DNA from: Zygnema cylindricum
Taxonomy: Eukaryota; Streptophyta; Zygnematophyceae; Zygnematales; Zygnemataceae
DNA length: 46,178 bases
Reading direction: 5' to 3'
NCBI GenBank assembly: GCA_037447655.1
Contig: JBBHKE010002223.1
Location: forward strand, 1-46,178
Shown here piece after piece: positions 1 through 12,100 of the stretch. A model generated the notes under the pieces. It was not told the origin of the DNA, ran no database searches, and saw nothing but the letters and a program-made list of their open reading frames with translations. The first letter of the stretch is position 1. Each line of letters opens with the position of its first letter. The position numbers and the translations under genes are program-made.

Positions 1-105
1 AGAAAAGTACAGTCGAAAACGAATCAAATCCACCACAAAAGACAAACTGTACACCAAGCTTATGTGATACGTGCTCCTCGATGGCATGACAAAATACAAA
101 TACTG

Positions 106-327
106 TACACCGTGAATATTTATTAGTGTTGATATTTTTTCACCACTTAAAACATCTTTTTTCTCCGTACACAATTGTCCGATTTCTGATCTGACGGCTG
201 CGATTGAAAACTGAGATTCTTAGATTCCACTTGGCGGTCTCAGATCAAAGATTGGGCAAGTGTGTACGGAGAAATCATGTTTTAAGTGGCGAAAAAATTG
301 TTAACCCTAATAGCGATACACGGTGTA
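106..327 (+). mobile_element. MITE, family A copy 1
   Basis: Starts TACACCGTGAAT and ends CGGTGTA. The sub-terminal arm (about 60-70 bp, around CTTAAAACATCTTTTTTCTC) recurs inverted at the right end. The core carries a 'GATCTGACGG' marker used here to orient the family. It has no coding capacity. The TA at each tip suggests a TA target duplication, as in Tc1/mariner-type elements; this is an inference. Confidence 0.75.
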
Positions 328-539
328 GTATGCCGACCGACAAGCGATAATCTGTTTGCCAGGTGGCGACATATGATGGGCAAGACATGTTCGAAGCGAA
401 GGTTCGTCGATTCCTAAACCAAGAAAAGTCAAAAGATACAAGAAAAGTCGGCCGGAAACAGTGACCGTTAAACTGGAAACGGTCTCCTCTCCAATTCGTT
501 TCATTCTTACGCATGAAAAGTACATCGCTCGCTAATTCT

Positions 540-718
540 ACTGAATGTTTCGTACTTTTTCTTTGACCCGAAGTCATAAATTAGTGCTGAAAACATTATC
601 CAGGTAAGTGGCCCATAATGAGCCAATACAAGAACAATATTTAGTGTTGACAATTCTCCTAAATTATTAACCCTAATTCGCCATGGTTCATCAACTCCAA
701 TAGAAAAGGGCGGTGTTA
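540..718 (+). mobile_element. MITE-like repeat, family G copy 1
   Basis: Ends AAGGGCGGTGTTA and shares a block (GACCCGAAGTCATAAA then AAGTGGCCCATAATGAGCC) with the repeat at 3835-3960, which opens TACACCGCCCTT. The left boundary is approximate. The rest of 328-1092 shows no recognisable gene. Confidence 0.45.
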
Positions 719-1092
719 CTGTATTGTAGGTAAAGAAGCCTGCACAAAAGGACAAAACTCAGAAAGAACAAAATTACTGTACTGTAGTACATAAGCAATC
801 CCGAACCAACACCTGTTTCCGAGCCAAGTTCAGTGACTCCAATCCCGACCGGTACGGACACCGCCACAGCGTGATATATGTCGCAGAGTGCACCGTGTAT
901 ACTCATTACCGCTAACATATATTTCGCCATTGAAATAAGGGGTTTCTCTGTGCACACCATCCAGTAATCATGCGGAGACCGTAAATAGGAAGCAAAGTAA
1001 CTTTATCTCCCCATCCCAGCCGTTCGATCTGGTAATATTTTGATAGTGCACGGGGAAAGATGCAAATCACGGCTGGAATAAACATTCGCCGC

Positions 1093-1313
1093 TACACCGC
1101 CAATCGCTATTAGCGTGTAGGTTTGATTAGCGTATACTATTATTTAGCGTGGTGTACGCTAATTGGGAATTTGGAAATTTTGGAAGAAATCGATTACTCT
1201 ATTTAGGAATTAGGGATTTTTTTAAATAGTGTGGATAATTCTATTTGAGAATAAAAACAAAAAAAAGCGGGACGGGATTAGCGTACACAACGCTAATAGC
1301 GATTGGCGGTGTA
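1093..1313 (+). mobile_element. MITE, family C copy 1
   Basis: Opens TACACCGCCAATCGCTATTA and closes with the inverse, ending GGCGGTGTA. The interior (GGGAATTTGGAAATTTTGGA, then GAAATCGATTACTCT) matches the copy at 16002-16226. Its right tip is one base from the family A element that follows. Confidence 0.75.
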
Positions 1314-1314
1314 C

Positions 1315-1536
1315 TACACCGTGAATCGCTATTTGGGTTAATGTTTTTTTCGTCTCTTTAAAGATTATTTCTCCGTGCATACTTATCCGATTTTAGATCT
1401 GACGGTTGAGATTGAAAGGTAAGATCCTCAGCTTTCGATTGGCGGTCTAAAATGCAAAATCGGACAGGTGTGAACGGAGAAAAGATGTTTTAAGTGGCAT
1501 ACAAAATATTAACCCTAATAGGCGATGCACGGTGTA
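1315..1536 (+). mobile_element. MITE, family A copy 2
   Basis: TACACCGTGAATCGCTATTT at the left and GATGCACGGTGTA at the right, with the family A core (GATCTGACGGTTGAGATTG). It abuts family C on the left and family A copy 3 on the right, giving a head-to-tail row of three elements. Confidence 0.75.
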
Positions 1537-1539
1537 CTG

Positions 1540-1690
1540 TACACCGTGTATCGCTATTAAGGTTAATGTTATCTTTGCCACTTAAAACATCTTTTCTCCG
1601 TACACGCTTGTCTGATTCCAGATCTGACGGTTGCGATTGAAAGCCAAGATTCTCACCTTCCGACAGGCGGTCTCCATGTGAAAATTGTTA
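1540..1690 (+). mobile_element. MITE, family A copy 3, right end lost
   Basis: Begins TACACCGTGTATCGCTATTA, then the family A arm and core. It stops matching after the 'GGCGGTCTCCATGTGAAAAT' block, so the right inverted arm is missing. Confidence 0.65.
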
Positions 1691-2361
1691 GATTCAAATT
1701 TGTAGTCGGCCGTCTAGTTTGTCTTTTGTTGTTTCGTTTTAGTTTGTTTACGTTTATTGAGTGGCAGTTTGACAATTCCCACATTGAAAGAGGGGGATTG
1801 TTAGTTAGGGTTTTACATTCTGGGATTTGATTTGTCTTTGCGCCGGTTGTCAATTTAGCAATCACGATACGCTTGGTTTAAGTGAGGATTTTGTGTGTCG
1901 GTGTAATCTCTATCCTTTACTATTGAAGTGTTTGTACGGAGGGTTTAAGGGTCACTGTACGGTTTTGTGTCGTAGTGATCGTAGTGGTCTTTGTTTTGGG
2001 GTAGCACTGTACTCTATCGTGGTACGTTACAGCAGGCTTCGCGCGCCGCGTCTGATTGGTTCATTTGTACTTAGGTACTTGTTGGTTCGTTTGATGTCGT
2101 GAGGTTTCATTTTGAGTGAATTGGGCGTCCGCGAGAATTGACGATGTTTCGCCTCGCGACGCACGATTCTATTTCGCTTCGGTGTGGAGATTTGTCCTTT
2201 GGGTTGCGGCGTACATTTGAACGGCCGATATCGCTTCACTTTGTCATGGAGTTTTGGTTTTGGTTGACGTTCGCTTACGTACCTTTTGATCGTGTACGGT
2301 GAGCAATGATATTTCATAATGAACAGTAGATTTATAGTGTAAGTCATTATGCTACTAAAAC
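1691..2361. other. Unassigned sequence upstream of tRNA-Ser
   Basis: G/T-rich on the plus strand with only short chance reading frames on both strands (for example 1827-2102 plus and 2027-2347 minus) that resemble no family I know. No gene called. Confidence 0.4.
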
Positions 2362-2442
2362 GTCAACATGTCCGAGTGGTTAAGGAGACAGACTTGAAAT
2401 CTGTTGGCATTTGCCGCGCAGGTTCGAACCCTGCTGTTGACG
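2362..2442 (+). tRNA. trnS-UGA: tRNA-Ser (anticodon UGA)
   Basis: Folds as a type II tRNA. The acceptor stem is GTCAACA with TGTTGAC and a G discriminator. The anticodon stem ACAGA/TCTGT holds the loop CTTGAAA (anticodon TGA). The long variable arm pairs GGCA with TGCC, and the T arm is GCAGG-TTCGAAC-CCTGC. A-box and B-box are intact, there is no intron, and CCA is not encoded. A TTTT run 12 nt downstream can serve as the Pol III terminator. The body closely resembles the land-plant nuclear tRNA-Ser(UGA) I remember. An identical copy lies inverted at 18283-18363. Confidence 0.96.
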
Positions 2443-2812
2443 ATGTTACATGATGTTTTGAACTTTGGTAGTTATCTGCGAAGACGCTAATGTTTTTTTT
2501 GTATTGTCCTTCTAAAGCAAATTCTTCTAAGGGTGAAGTTCCATCAGTCGAATAATGGGGTGTTGACGATGTTATAAGATGTTTTGAACTTTGGTAGTTA
2601 TCTGCGAAGACGCTAATGTTTTTTTTGTATTGTCCTTCTAAAGCAAATTCTTCTAAGGGTCAAGTTCCATCAGTCGAATAATGGGGTGTTGACGATGTTA
2701 TAAGATGTTTTGAACTTTGGTAGTTATCTGCGAAGACGCTAATGTTTTTTTTGTATTGTCCTTCTAAAGCAAATTCTTCTAAGGGTCAAGTTCCATCAGT
2801 CGAATAATGGGG
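2435..2812 (+). repeat. 126-bp tandem repeat, three units, starting in the tRNA 3' end
   Basis: Units start at 2435, 2561 and 2687 with TGTTGACGATGTTA and run to AATAATGGGG. They differ by only a few bases. The first 8 bases of unit 1 are the 3' acceptor strand of the tRNA gene, so the duplicated segment was anchored on the tRNA end. Confidence 0.9.
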
Positions 2813-3834
2813 TAGTTTACAGAAATTCGAGACTATCCGTACCAATTCGTACCGCTTATTTTGTTTTTATAAGCGAAACAACATTACAGATAATCTTGCC
2901 AATACTCTCCAAAGGTCTTGGAGGTAATATTGACCTTCAGATGTTCATCCGCGAGGCATTCGCTTCATTTTTCTCTGTAGCTGCCAACGTACCTGTAAGA
3001 GGTGGGTTGGCAAATACAGAAAAAACATTAATCGTGACACGCTGGACAAATAAGCTACGTGTCACGATGGAAAACCAACGAAAATTGACAAAATTTGCAC
3101 ATGGTATGTACGTTTCAAAATGCAACTGAAAATTAAAAAAGTAATCTTGAAACGGTCCTTCGTCGCGCAATTTTTTTCCTCACACTATTTTCGGAAAAGG
3201 ATTTTCGTCATGTTCGAAAACACAACCCTAAACAATGAGCTGGCGTAAAAGACTGGCGTTTGCATAAAGTACAAAAGTTTTGTCGTATCATGATTTGGTA
3301 CGCAGGTACATGGTACGCAATTGAAGATTTGAAGTGAAATTTGTCGGTGTGAAGATTTTTAAAAGATTTTAAATATCCGGTCAAAACCTACGTGGTGCCA
3401 CTCAATGTATAACACGTGGATTACATACTCTTCGTGATGGAACATCGACTCAATTAACCCGGCCCGTATAGTTGGCCGTACGATTACAGAAACGACTGAT
3501 GGAATTTGTCCCTAAGCCTTCTGAATTGAAGTCAGTCATAATGATGCACTTCTACAAATATGGCCATTAAACATTGTGGGTAAGAAAATAGCGCATCTAC
3601 CTATTGAAAGCGATTTATGTACTTGTCGATATTTCGTCTTTTCCACTTAGTCTTTTCTTTCTATTAGACATTAATAGCTTTTGTTGTTTGAGGATTGAAG
3701 GGGTCAAATCCTCATTAAGGATTTTTCTGGTCTATGCAAGTGTTATGTAAAGGAAACATTTTCACTATTTGCTTTTTGTCTAAGGTAGTTTTGATATGTT
3801 TTTGGTTACCCCACTTTGTATGAATTTAAAGAGG
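2813..3834. other. Unassigned AT-rich sequence
   Basis: No recognisable gene. A 77-codon plus-strand frame at 2896-3129 matches nothing I know. It contains a 9-bp inverted repeat (CGTGACACG / CGTGTCACG, about 3034-3067). Confidence 0.4.
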
Positions 3835-3960
3835 TACACCGCCCTTCCCTATAGAGTTAATCTCTATGCATGTAAGAAGTGGTTCTTTTGACCCAAAATC
3901 ATAAAAGAGTGTTAAAACCATCTAGTTTAAGTGGCCCATAATGAGCCATGTTGCAAAACC
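3835..3960 (+). mobile_element. MITE-like repeat, family G copy 2
   Basis: Opens TACACCGCCCTTCCCTATAG and shares the 'AAGTGGCCCATAATGAGCCA' block with 540-718. The right end is not resolved. The following bases to 4864 are AT-rich and contain further weak ACACCGCC termini (about 4171) but no gene. Confidence 0.45.
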
Positions 3961-4864
3961 TAATATATCATAGTGTATTCTAATCAAGTGTTGACGCATT
4001 TAAAGACAAAAATGTGCATTCCAAAATCTAAATTTTAGCCTTATATACCAAAAACATGAACTACATAGATTTTGTGCATATCATACAAACAAAAAACGTA
4101 TAGTATGCATGTTATACGTGCGTACTATTTCGCACATCAAACCTATGCTTCAAGTGTTTAATCCTTAACTACACCGCCGATCATTAGTAGGGTTAAGAGT
4201 TTAGTAGTGTTGATCAAAAGTTAGAATTAATACTATTTTAGTGCAAGGGGGCGTGACATATTGTAGTCAACGTCCTTTAATAGTGTTGTCAACACTATTT
4301 TGTGATTTTGGGCCAAAAAAAAATCGTGATTGCACTAGTGTTATTACCTCTAACAACGATGGGCGTTGTATTGCCTCGTATTATTTAATACACCTCATGA
4401 TGACAATTGCCTTTAGTTTAATTGTATTTTTTTTTTGCTTTTTGGTTATGTTACCCGTTTTTGCCCATTTTGCTATTAACTTCACATAGCTCATGCTTTC
4501 TTAGGTTTCTTGGTTGTCTTTCATTTACATATTTGCTACCCGTTTCTACCCTTTTCTACCCTTTTTAATCGTTTTAAATCTTTTTTTAACCATTTCTTGG
4601 TAAGTGAGTGAGCGGAAGTAATATTGTGTTAGTATGAATTCGAATATTTGTAGTTTTTTTCATATTTTGTGCCTCCATACATTATACATTTCAATCATGG
4701 TTCAAATGTGAGAAAACAATTTGGAACCGTTATTTTGGTTTCTTCTTATTATAGGCAGCCTATACAGAATAAGGGCATAGTAGGGAGAAATCACATATAG
4801 TATTTTCAAATGTTTTTTCGTACTTGAACCATGATTTAAATGTCAATAGCGGCATGTGATGTAC

Positions 4865-5484
4865 TACACCGCGAATCGTAATTCGAGTAATGAAAAAATT
4901 AGAGTAAAAAAAAAAAAAAAAACAATTAGAGTAATAAACTCTAATTTATGTGATAGAACTTTTTCACAGAGGAAGTTTACTCTAATTTATTTAAGTACTC
5001 TATATTGGGTTATGTCGGCAATAAATTTCCGCGCTGAAATTATGAACACTAAATTACGTTGATGTACAAAATCTGTCAGTCCGTATAGTTTTGACGTCAT
5101 TATGACGTTAGTATTATTTGTCGCGCTGAATGTCAACTGATGTTCACATTGACGACGATGTTGTCGACGGACGAGAGTTATGCGAACGGCTTTTTTTCGA
5201 TGTGATTGATTTTTCGTTCAGTGCGATTTCACGTGCGAGCGCGATTGTATTAAATCATTATTTGTACCTTTTTACTTAAAAAAGTACAATTTTGCATTGT
5301 CGAACGTCGTCCGTACTCCACACTATTTAAAACGAACCTATATTACAATTTTGTTACGCTAATTAAACTTACCTAAATTAGAATAATGAAAAAATTAGAA
5401 TCATTTACTCTATTTGATGTAATAGAGTCGAAATTTCGAGCGACCGAATTAGAGTAATTTACTCTAATTACGATTCGCGGTGTA
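4865..5484 (-). mobile_element. MITE, family B copy 1 (about 620 bp)
   Basis: Opens TACACCGCGAATCGTAATTC and closes ACGATTCGCGGTGTA. Sub-terminal 'AATTAGAGTAA' arms are inverted at the two ends. The right-hand part (GACCGAATTAGAGTAATTTA) is the reverse complement of the left-hand part of 19414-19918, so the two copies lie in opposite orientation. No coding capacity. Confidence 0.7.
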
Positions 5485-5486
5485 CA

Positions 5487-5708
5487 GTTCAACGCGAATC
5501 GCTATTAGTGTTAATATTTTCTTCGTCGCTTAAAACATCATTTTCTCCGTACACATTTGTCGGATTGTGGATCTGACGGTTGTGATGTAAAAATAAAATT
5601 ATTAGCTCCGATTGGCGGTCTAAAATTGAAATTTGGTTAAGTGTGTACGGAGAAAAGATGTTTAAAATGGCGAAAAAAATATTAACACTAATAGCGATTC
5701 GCGGTGTA
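5487..5708 (+). mobile_element. MITE, family A copy 4
   Basis: Left tip is worn (CAACGCGAATCGCTATTAGT); right tip is AATAGCGATTCGCGGTGTA. Core GATCTGACGGTTGTGATG. It directly abuts family B copy 1. Confidence 0.7.
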
Positions 5709-6159
5709 ATGTACCTCATTCGGGGGGCCCTTTTCATTTTGGCCTTTCAGTTCTTTTGTTCCCATGTCCTTGTACGGTTTACCCTCGGGCTTTCTTAAGA
5801 ACGTTTTTTTTCATGCTTCCCTTTCCAATCCAATGTACGACCTCGCAAGTATGCCATCTAACGGTTCAAAATGATTTTGACTACATCGGATTGGGTTTTT
5901 TTTTTAAATTGCACAGATTCAGTTCGACCTTTTTAAACGAGGACACGTGCTCGTCGCTCGTTTCAATATTGAAAATAGTTCCACAGTGCTGACTCATTGA
6001 GATAATATGACACGTGGTGCTTAATGAAGTCGGGCGAACAGGCGATCCTTCAAAATTATAAAATAGTTCCACGTTGCTGAACCGCCAAGATATGATGACA
6101 CGTGGCGAGCAACTTCGTGGTGAAGTCGGGCGCGCGTTTCAAAATTTTAAATAGAACAG
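5709..6159. other. Unassigned sequence with a short internal repeat
   Basis: No gene recognised. Two related stretches (around 5970-6015 and 6062-6130) repeat 'AATAGTTCCAC..TGCTGA..' followed by 'GACACGTGG' and 'GAAGTCGGGCG'; a third partial copy is near 6408-6430. This is a degenerate direct repeat of about 90 bp. Confidence 0.4.
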
Positions 6160-6388
6160 TACAACCGTAAATCGTAATTAGCGTTAATAATTTTTTAGCC
6201 ACTGAAAACATCTTTTCTCCGTACACATTTGTCCAATTTTCAATTTAAGACCGCCATTCGGAAGCTGAGAATGTTACCTTTCAATCGCAACCGTCAGATC
6301 CCGAAATCCGACATGTGTGTACGGAAAAAAGATGTTTAAACTTTAAAGGGACGAAAAAAACATTAACGCTAATTACGATTTACGGTTG
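6160..6388 (-). mobile_element. MITE, family A copy 5 (inverted)
   Basis: Left tip TACAACCGTAAATCGTAATT, right tip AATTACGATTTACGGTTG. The core reads as the complement of the family A marker (AATCGCAACCGTCAGATC). Confidence 0.65.
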
Positions 6389-8273
6389 GCGTTAGAGCAA
6401 TATTTTAAATAGTCCCACATTGCTGACTCAGCCAGGCTGCCGGCGAGCCTATAAATGAGATGATTTGCGTCTGAGAATTATCTTTGCGCTTGGGGCAATG
6501 TCGCAGTCAGTGAGGTTTATCCGAGACGCGACTATTGCTGGTTGAAAACTATTTCCAATCCCCCTTAGGTAGCCTTTTTGGCTCCTAAGAATTTCTGGAG
6601 GGCTTCTAAGGCCCATAAAAATATAAAAATTGGTTTTTTTTTTTTTAATTACTCAGGGGAACTATGCTGAATTCAATAAAATGATTCCAACCACGTGTCC
6701 TATTAAGCTAAAGAAAGTTTTGTTTCGAATTGGGGCCCACAATAAGTGAAAAGTCACATGAAGAAGACTGTGAAGAAGAGAGAATAGTAATAGTTAAAAT
6801 GCCCTTTGGTATTGGGAACGAGACATTGATTTCAAGTAAATATTTTCTATGTAAGTTCGGTCGACAATATGACTGTACTTACGAGACAACAATTACTGGG
6901 GGCACGTTAACCCATTTTTCCGTACTGTGTTAAATATAAATGATTTCAGAAAATATACAAAAACAAAAAAAAAAAATTGATGTCCCATCCATAATTGAAC
7001 TATGTATGTTTTTTAAGTGTACATAATTGCATGTACCGCGGAAACTTTCGAGATACACAATAAATTTCATATGCAGCGTTTATTTCTTCTAAACAAGAAC
7101 GTGTGTAAAACTCAAAAAAAATGTCTTACAAGCATACTTGTGTAACTATAGTGTACAAACCTCATTTACCCTTACAATTTTTAAAAGGTGAAAGTGCGAC
7201 ACTAATGTTTTTTGCAAGAATTCACATAAGGTAGATAAATAATCCCCTAAATGTTTTTCTTGAAACTTTGTTGGAGTTATACATTTCAATTGTATATGTG
7301 CAATTTTAGTTCACTACAGTTGAAATTTCCATGTTAATCGCTCGTTTATAATGGTTAACAAGACATTAACTATTTTTATTAGTGTTGAGCATAGTTCAAA
7401 AGTGATACCACGAAAATAACCACCCTATACTGCACAAATAAAACAAAATGTTATTGCGATCTTATATTAGTAACAGATTCAAATGTATTGTAGTGATGTA
7501 TGGTAACATCATAATAATTTCCTAAACATCTAATAATTTCCATTAACATGTGAATGGACACTAAACTCCACAAAAGTGGGGGTGGTTTATTCGGGTCTAA
7601 ATCTTATATTTGGTGTGTTTAATTTGACTCTTTTAATTGACGTGTAGCAAAAACAGTGTGGAGTTATAAGTGGACAAAAGATGAGACTGAAGGGAATGAC
7701 GACCGTATCTTTAGTAATATTTTAATTATACCTTTGTATTATACTCATTTGATACCTTCCGAAACATTGATATAAATTGGACTTTATATACCCGTTTGCA
7801 ATGAAAAAACAATATGTGGGCTTCCAAATCGTATTATCAATGCCACCTATCGAGTCATGTCGAATTGAGGGGAGTTTCATATTGTTCAGTTGTACACGAA
7901 GGCCGATGCTATAATATGTAGCAATACTATAATGTGTGAGTATAATGAGTATAACATGTAAAATGTAGCCCTGATAGTGATACGCGGTATAGTGGTGGAG
8001 TGCTTCTAAAAGTAACAATCCGATACAAGCACATAGAAATACATGAGAGAGGATAGCAAAATAATTTTTTTTTTTAAGTTAAGGACAAAACATAAATATA
8101 TGAGACATATTGTAAAGTGAAAGTGAAGGTTGAAAGTAGAAATTGGATTGAAAATAGAAACCTCAAATATTGACGATTGTATTTTGGTTTGATATGCTAC
8201 AAAAGTAAGGGATAGGTCAACAAAATTGCTTTCATAAGAATTTTACAGAGCTTTTTTTTTTTTATCATGTGTT
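6389..8273. other. Unassigned AT-rich sequence downstream of the PX-RH gene
   Basis: Contains poly-A/T runs and short frames only (for example 7722-8018 minus, 98 codons) with no motif I recognise. A worn MITE tip (GATACGCGGTATA) is near 7980. Any 3' untranslated region of the PX-RH gene would lie in the upper part. Confidence 0.35.
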
Positions 8274-8332
8274 TTAATTTCTATCCCTCTCTGACTCCAA
8301 AACATTGTCCTCCTGAAACACCCGTCCCACAA
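8274..8332 (-). CDS. PX-RH gene exon 6 (tentative terminal exon)
   Basis: Acceptor TTTTTTACAG|TTGTGGG restores phase 1 and gives 19 codons including VFQEDNVLES before TAA. The FQED step recalls the 'FPFQED' of plant RH domains, but the cysteine pairs expected after it are absent. This exon is weakly supported; the real exon could lie elsewhere in 7-8.9 kb. Confidence 0.4.
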
Positions 8333-9100
8333 CTGTAAAAAAATAGCGGAAAATTAAAATAAAATTTCATTTACATTTAAAGAAATAAGAAACACTCAAT
8401 AGTGACACTAGAATTACTCTACGATTCAGAAATTTCCCTAAAAAAAGACCACTTTAAAATTCGCTACAATTTCTTTAAGATTCACTACAATTACACCGTG
8501 TATCGTAATTAGAGCAACTAAACATATAGGAAGAGGAATGTTTTAGAGTTATTAACCCTATTTTGGGTATTCAGAGCCTTTCCAAACATAAAATAGTGTA
8601 ATTAACACATTTTTTCAAGGGCTAAGATTTAAGGCCTCCAATAGAATGTTATTAATTTTAATAACGCTAAATAGTGTACCTTACGATTCACTACAATTAC
8701 CTTAAAACTCACTACTATTACCCTAAAATTCACTACAATTATCTTTAAATTCACGACAAATACCTTAAGATACAAAACATCTAACTCAAAATTCACTGCA
8801 ACTATCTTTCAATTCATGACAAATAACTTAAGATTCAAAACAAATATCTTAAAATTCACTACAATCATCTTTCAATTCACTACAATTAACTTAAAATTCA
8901 CTACGACAACCTTAAAATTCAGATATTACCTTCAGATTCGGACGTCCTCAAATCAAACTGAGTCACATGAGTTGGTGTGTTTTCAGAGAGACAAATGTCA
9001 CAGGTTTCTGTGACGTGATGGTGAAGTTGGAAAGCAAGTCTTTCCAAGTATTTCGGAACAACTGTCATAAATTCTCAAAAAGAGTGAAAAAAAACCAATC

Positions 9101-9131
<31 letters not shown>

Positions 9132-12100
9132 CCAAGTGTTTCTCTTTTTTTTTGTTTTTTCAGTTTTGTTTAGATTTTTTTGTTTTAATTTCTCTTTCTC
9201 CCTTTTTTGCAACACAGAAGCTAGAACATCAGCTAATAATTTAAAAAGCTAAGAAGTTTGACGTCTTTAGATTACATAACATTATATCCACACTAATTAT
9301 CGAACCCATACTGTCCTTCGGTAACTCCTTTCACTAACTATTGTTAAATTCACTTATTATCTTAACTTACAAACTCCTCGAGATTGCGAAATTGCGATTT
9401 TGTTAGATATTGCGATAAAAAAAAAGAAACAAAAAGAAACAAGAAAAGAAAAAAAGAAATTCCCACCTGAGAAAGGACCGAGAGAAAGGTCAACGAGCTC
9501 TTGTAGAGAGAAAAAGTCATTATTAAGGAGGAGGTATTGTTTGACTCCCATGTCCGAAAGAAGTCGAGGTCCCACTTCACACTTCAGAGAGCTCCAAAGA
9601 AGCGAAAGATGTTTCCGGAGAATTTGAACACGGGAGAGGAGAGGGACCCGAAGGTAAAGGGAGGGATAGGTGGTGTTGACAGAGAGGAGGGGCTGCAAGA
9701 GGAGAGGGAGAGGGAGGGGCAGTTGGAGAAGGAGGAAGAGGGGGAAAGGGAGGGGGAGGGAGGAGGAGAGGGAGGAGGAGGGGGAGAGGGAGAGGGAGGG
9801 GGAGAGGGAGCGGAAGGAGGAGGAGGAAAGGGAGGGGGAGGGAGAGGGGAGGGGAGGGGAGATCATTTTACAAATAATTAAAGCTCAACCTCGGGAACTC
9901 CATGGCTATGTACCGCTTAAGGGTGAAAAAAGGGGAGATATTAAGATATTAATGTAATTCTCGTATCTCTTCCCACTCCCTTTTCCTCTCCCTCTCCCAC
10001 TCCCCCTTCCCTCCCTCTTTCCCTCTCTCGCTTTCCCTTTCTCATATAAGCAGAATGTACCTTGTCATAGGTAATGTTCAGGTACTCTCTGACTGCTTGT
10101 TTCACTCCCTCGCTCTCCCCCTTCCTCCTCTCTCTTTCTCCCTCTCCCCTTCCTCTCACCCTCTCTCCCTCTCTCCCTCCGTCCCACTCTCCCCTCTCTC
10201 ATAGAGCAGAATGTACCTGGTCATAGGTCACGTCCAGGTACACTTTGACTGCCCGTGACACCCGTCGCGGTCGAAAGTCCCAAAAATGAAGGACCCAAGC
10301 AGGAATAACGGCAGTTTCCCCAATATGACATACTCCACAAAAAAGTTTTCCCGTATATTCACAAAATCGCGGATAAGACGGTCCACCGAGACCCAAACTC
10401 CCCTTGATTCCCGAAACTATTCCACTTGTCGAACCCAAAGAATCCAGTGCCCTAGAATAGTAAGAAGGAAAACAAAGAAGACGGTTGTTGGATTAATGAA
10501 AGGAGGGAAAAAAACAATAAAGAAAAGAGGGAAAGACGAGACGGTTGTTGGTCTAATGAAAAAGGAAGACAAACAATAAAGAAAAGAGGGAAAGACGAGA
10601 CGGTTGTTGGTCTAATGAAAGGAGGGAAAAAAACAATAAAGAAATGAGGGAAAGACGAGAGGTCGCTGGTCTAATGGGAAGAGGGAGGAAAATGGAATTG
10701 CTATTGATTCAATGAAAAACGGGGAAAAAAACAATTGTTGTTTGTCTAACAAAAAGAGGGAAAGAAAAAACAATTGTCATTGTTTAAATGAAAAGAGGGA
10801 GGAAAAACAAGTGCTGTAACCGGTGTTGGTCTAATGAAAACAGGGGAATAAAGCAATATACTTCTGTTGATAACTTAAAATGACCCGGTGAATAAAAGGG
10901 AGGTATTCTTCTATGACCTAGAGAACCACGAGCTTAAAAGAAGAGTACAAGGTATTTAAAAAAGAGGGAAAAAAGAAAAATGTCATCCATAATGTTTCTC
11001 AAAATGGGCGTCCGCAGTTCAGAATACTAGGAGATAGGGAAGGCCTGTAGTTGGAAAAGTAGATTGATGATAGAGTTTTCAGCATTTGGAAAAATCAAAT
11101 GGTTTATTGCCAAATGATTCCATAGCTATTGCACGGTTAAGCAGTCTGTATGGCAAATCTTTATTGCAATAATAGTTATGAAAGTATTATCCTGACATTT
11201 CCTTACTGTTCTCATGTTGCATGTTTCAGATCCAATGCTGGTCTTTCCTTAATGCTTGTCTGAATTAATTTGTGAAATAATTACCTTTACTTTTTCATGT
11301 GCACGTCTGTCTCTAATGTGAGAATTAATAAAAAAATGAGTTAAAAGAGAGGTCTTACTGTACCTGTAACAGCCTCCACAACGATAAAGTTGTGCATGTA
11401 ACTGTTGAACCAACGGCTTCTGTCGCTTAACCTCCAAAAAGAGTTGAATCCTTTGTCCTAATATTGGTAAACTCGCACTTCCAGCCGTAAAATTTCCTAA
11501 ACTTCTTTCTCTATTGCCAGTATCTAATGATGGAGGCACCGAAAACAAAGTCCCGGTTAACCTTTCTTTGTCAGACACTGAGGAATCAAGCGTAGTTACT
11601 AAACTCGAGTTCAAAGAATAATTTTCTGTACAATCTAGTTTAAATCCTCCCATACTGCTCTCTGATTTACAGCTACCTTTATTAAACATGCTTAGATTAT
11701 CTTCACTAGATCTTGATATCTTATTTGTCGTCTCCAGACAATCGAATCGGAAGTAATGAGCTTTAGGATTTAGAGACCAAGGACGGAAAACACCTCGTGA
11801 CAAATAGGAGGACCCCTCGCCAGTAAAGCCTTCCCAAGACGGAGAAAAAAATTCTACAAAAATACATAAGGAAGAAATGTCTTTTCCACCTTGAGAAAAA
11901 GATGCTTGAAGGCATTGTTGCAATAGACTGCTCCTTCGTTCGATTACACGGGCATGATTGTTTCCAAACAAGTTGTTACTTTCAATTATTATTTTATGCC
12001 ACGATTCAGGAATAATAAACTTATTATTCCTGCAATCTATTTGCTCTTCCTGTAAGACTGCTAATTCCCTCAATAACTTGTAATACAATGTGACGAAATG

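Noticed and set aside
300-320. AACCCTAA near MITE tips as telomere-like repeat
   Set aside because: Single occurrences inside MITE arms, never tandem.
9357-9866. One continuous 169-codon minus-strand protein
   Set aside because: Only the middle (9467-9692) has RH motifs and is bounded by a good acceptor and donor; both ends are intron low-complexity.
11249-11363. Carboxy end of the 434-codon minus-strand frame
   Set aside because: The frame runs past donor TTACAG|GTACAG; exon 3 restores the RH domain in phase, so these codons are intronic.
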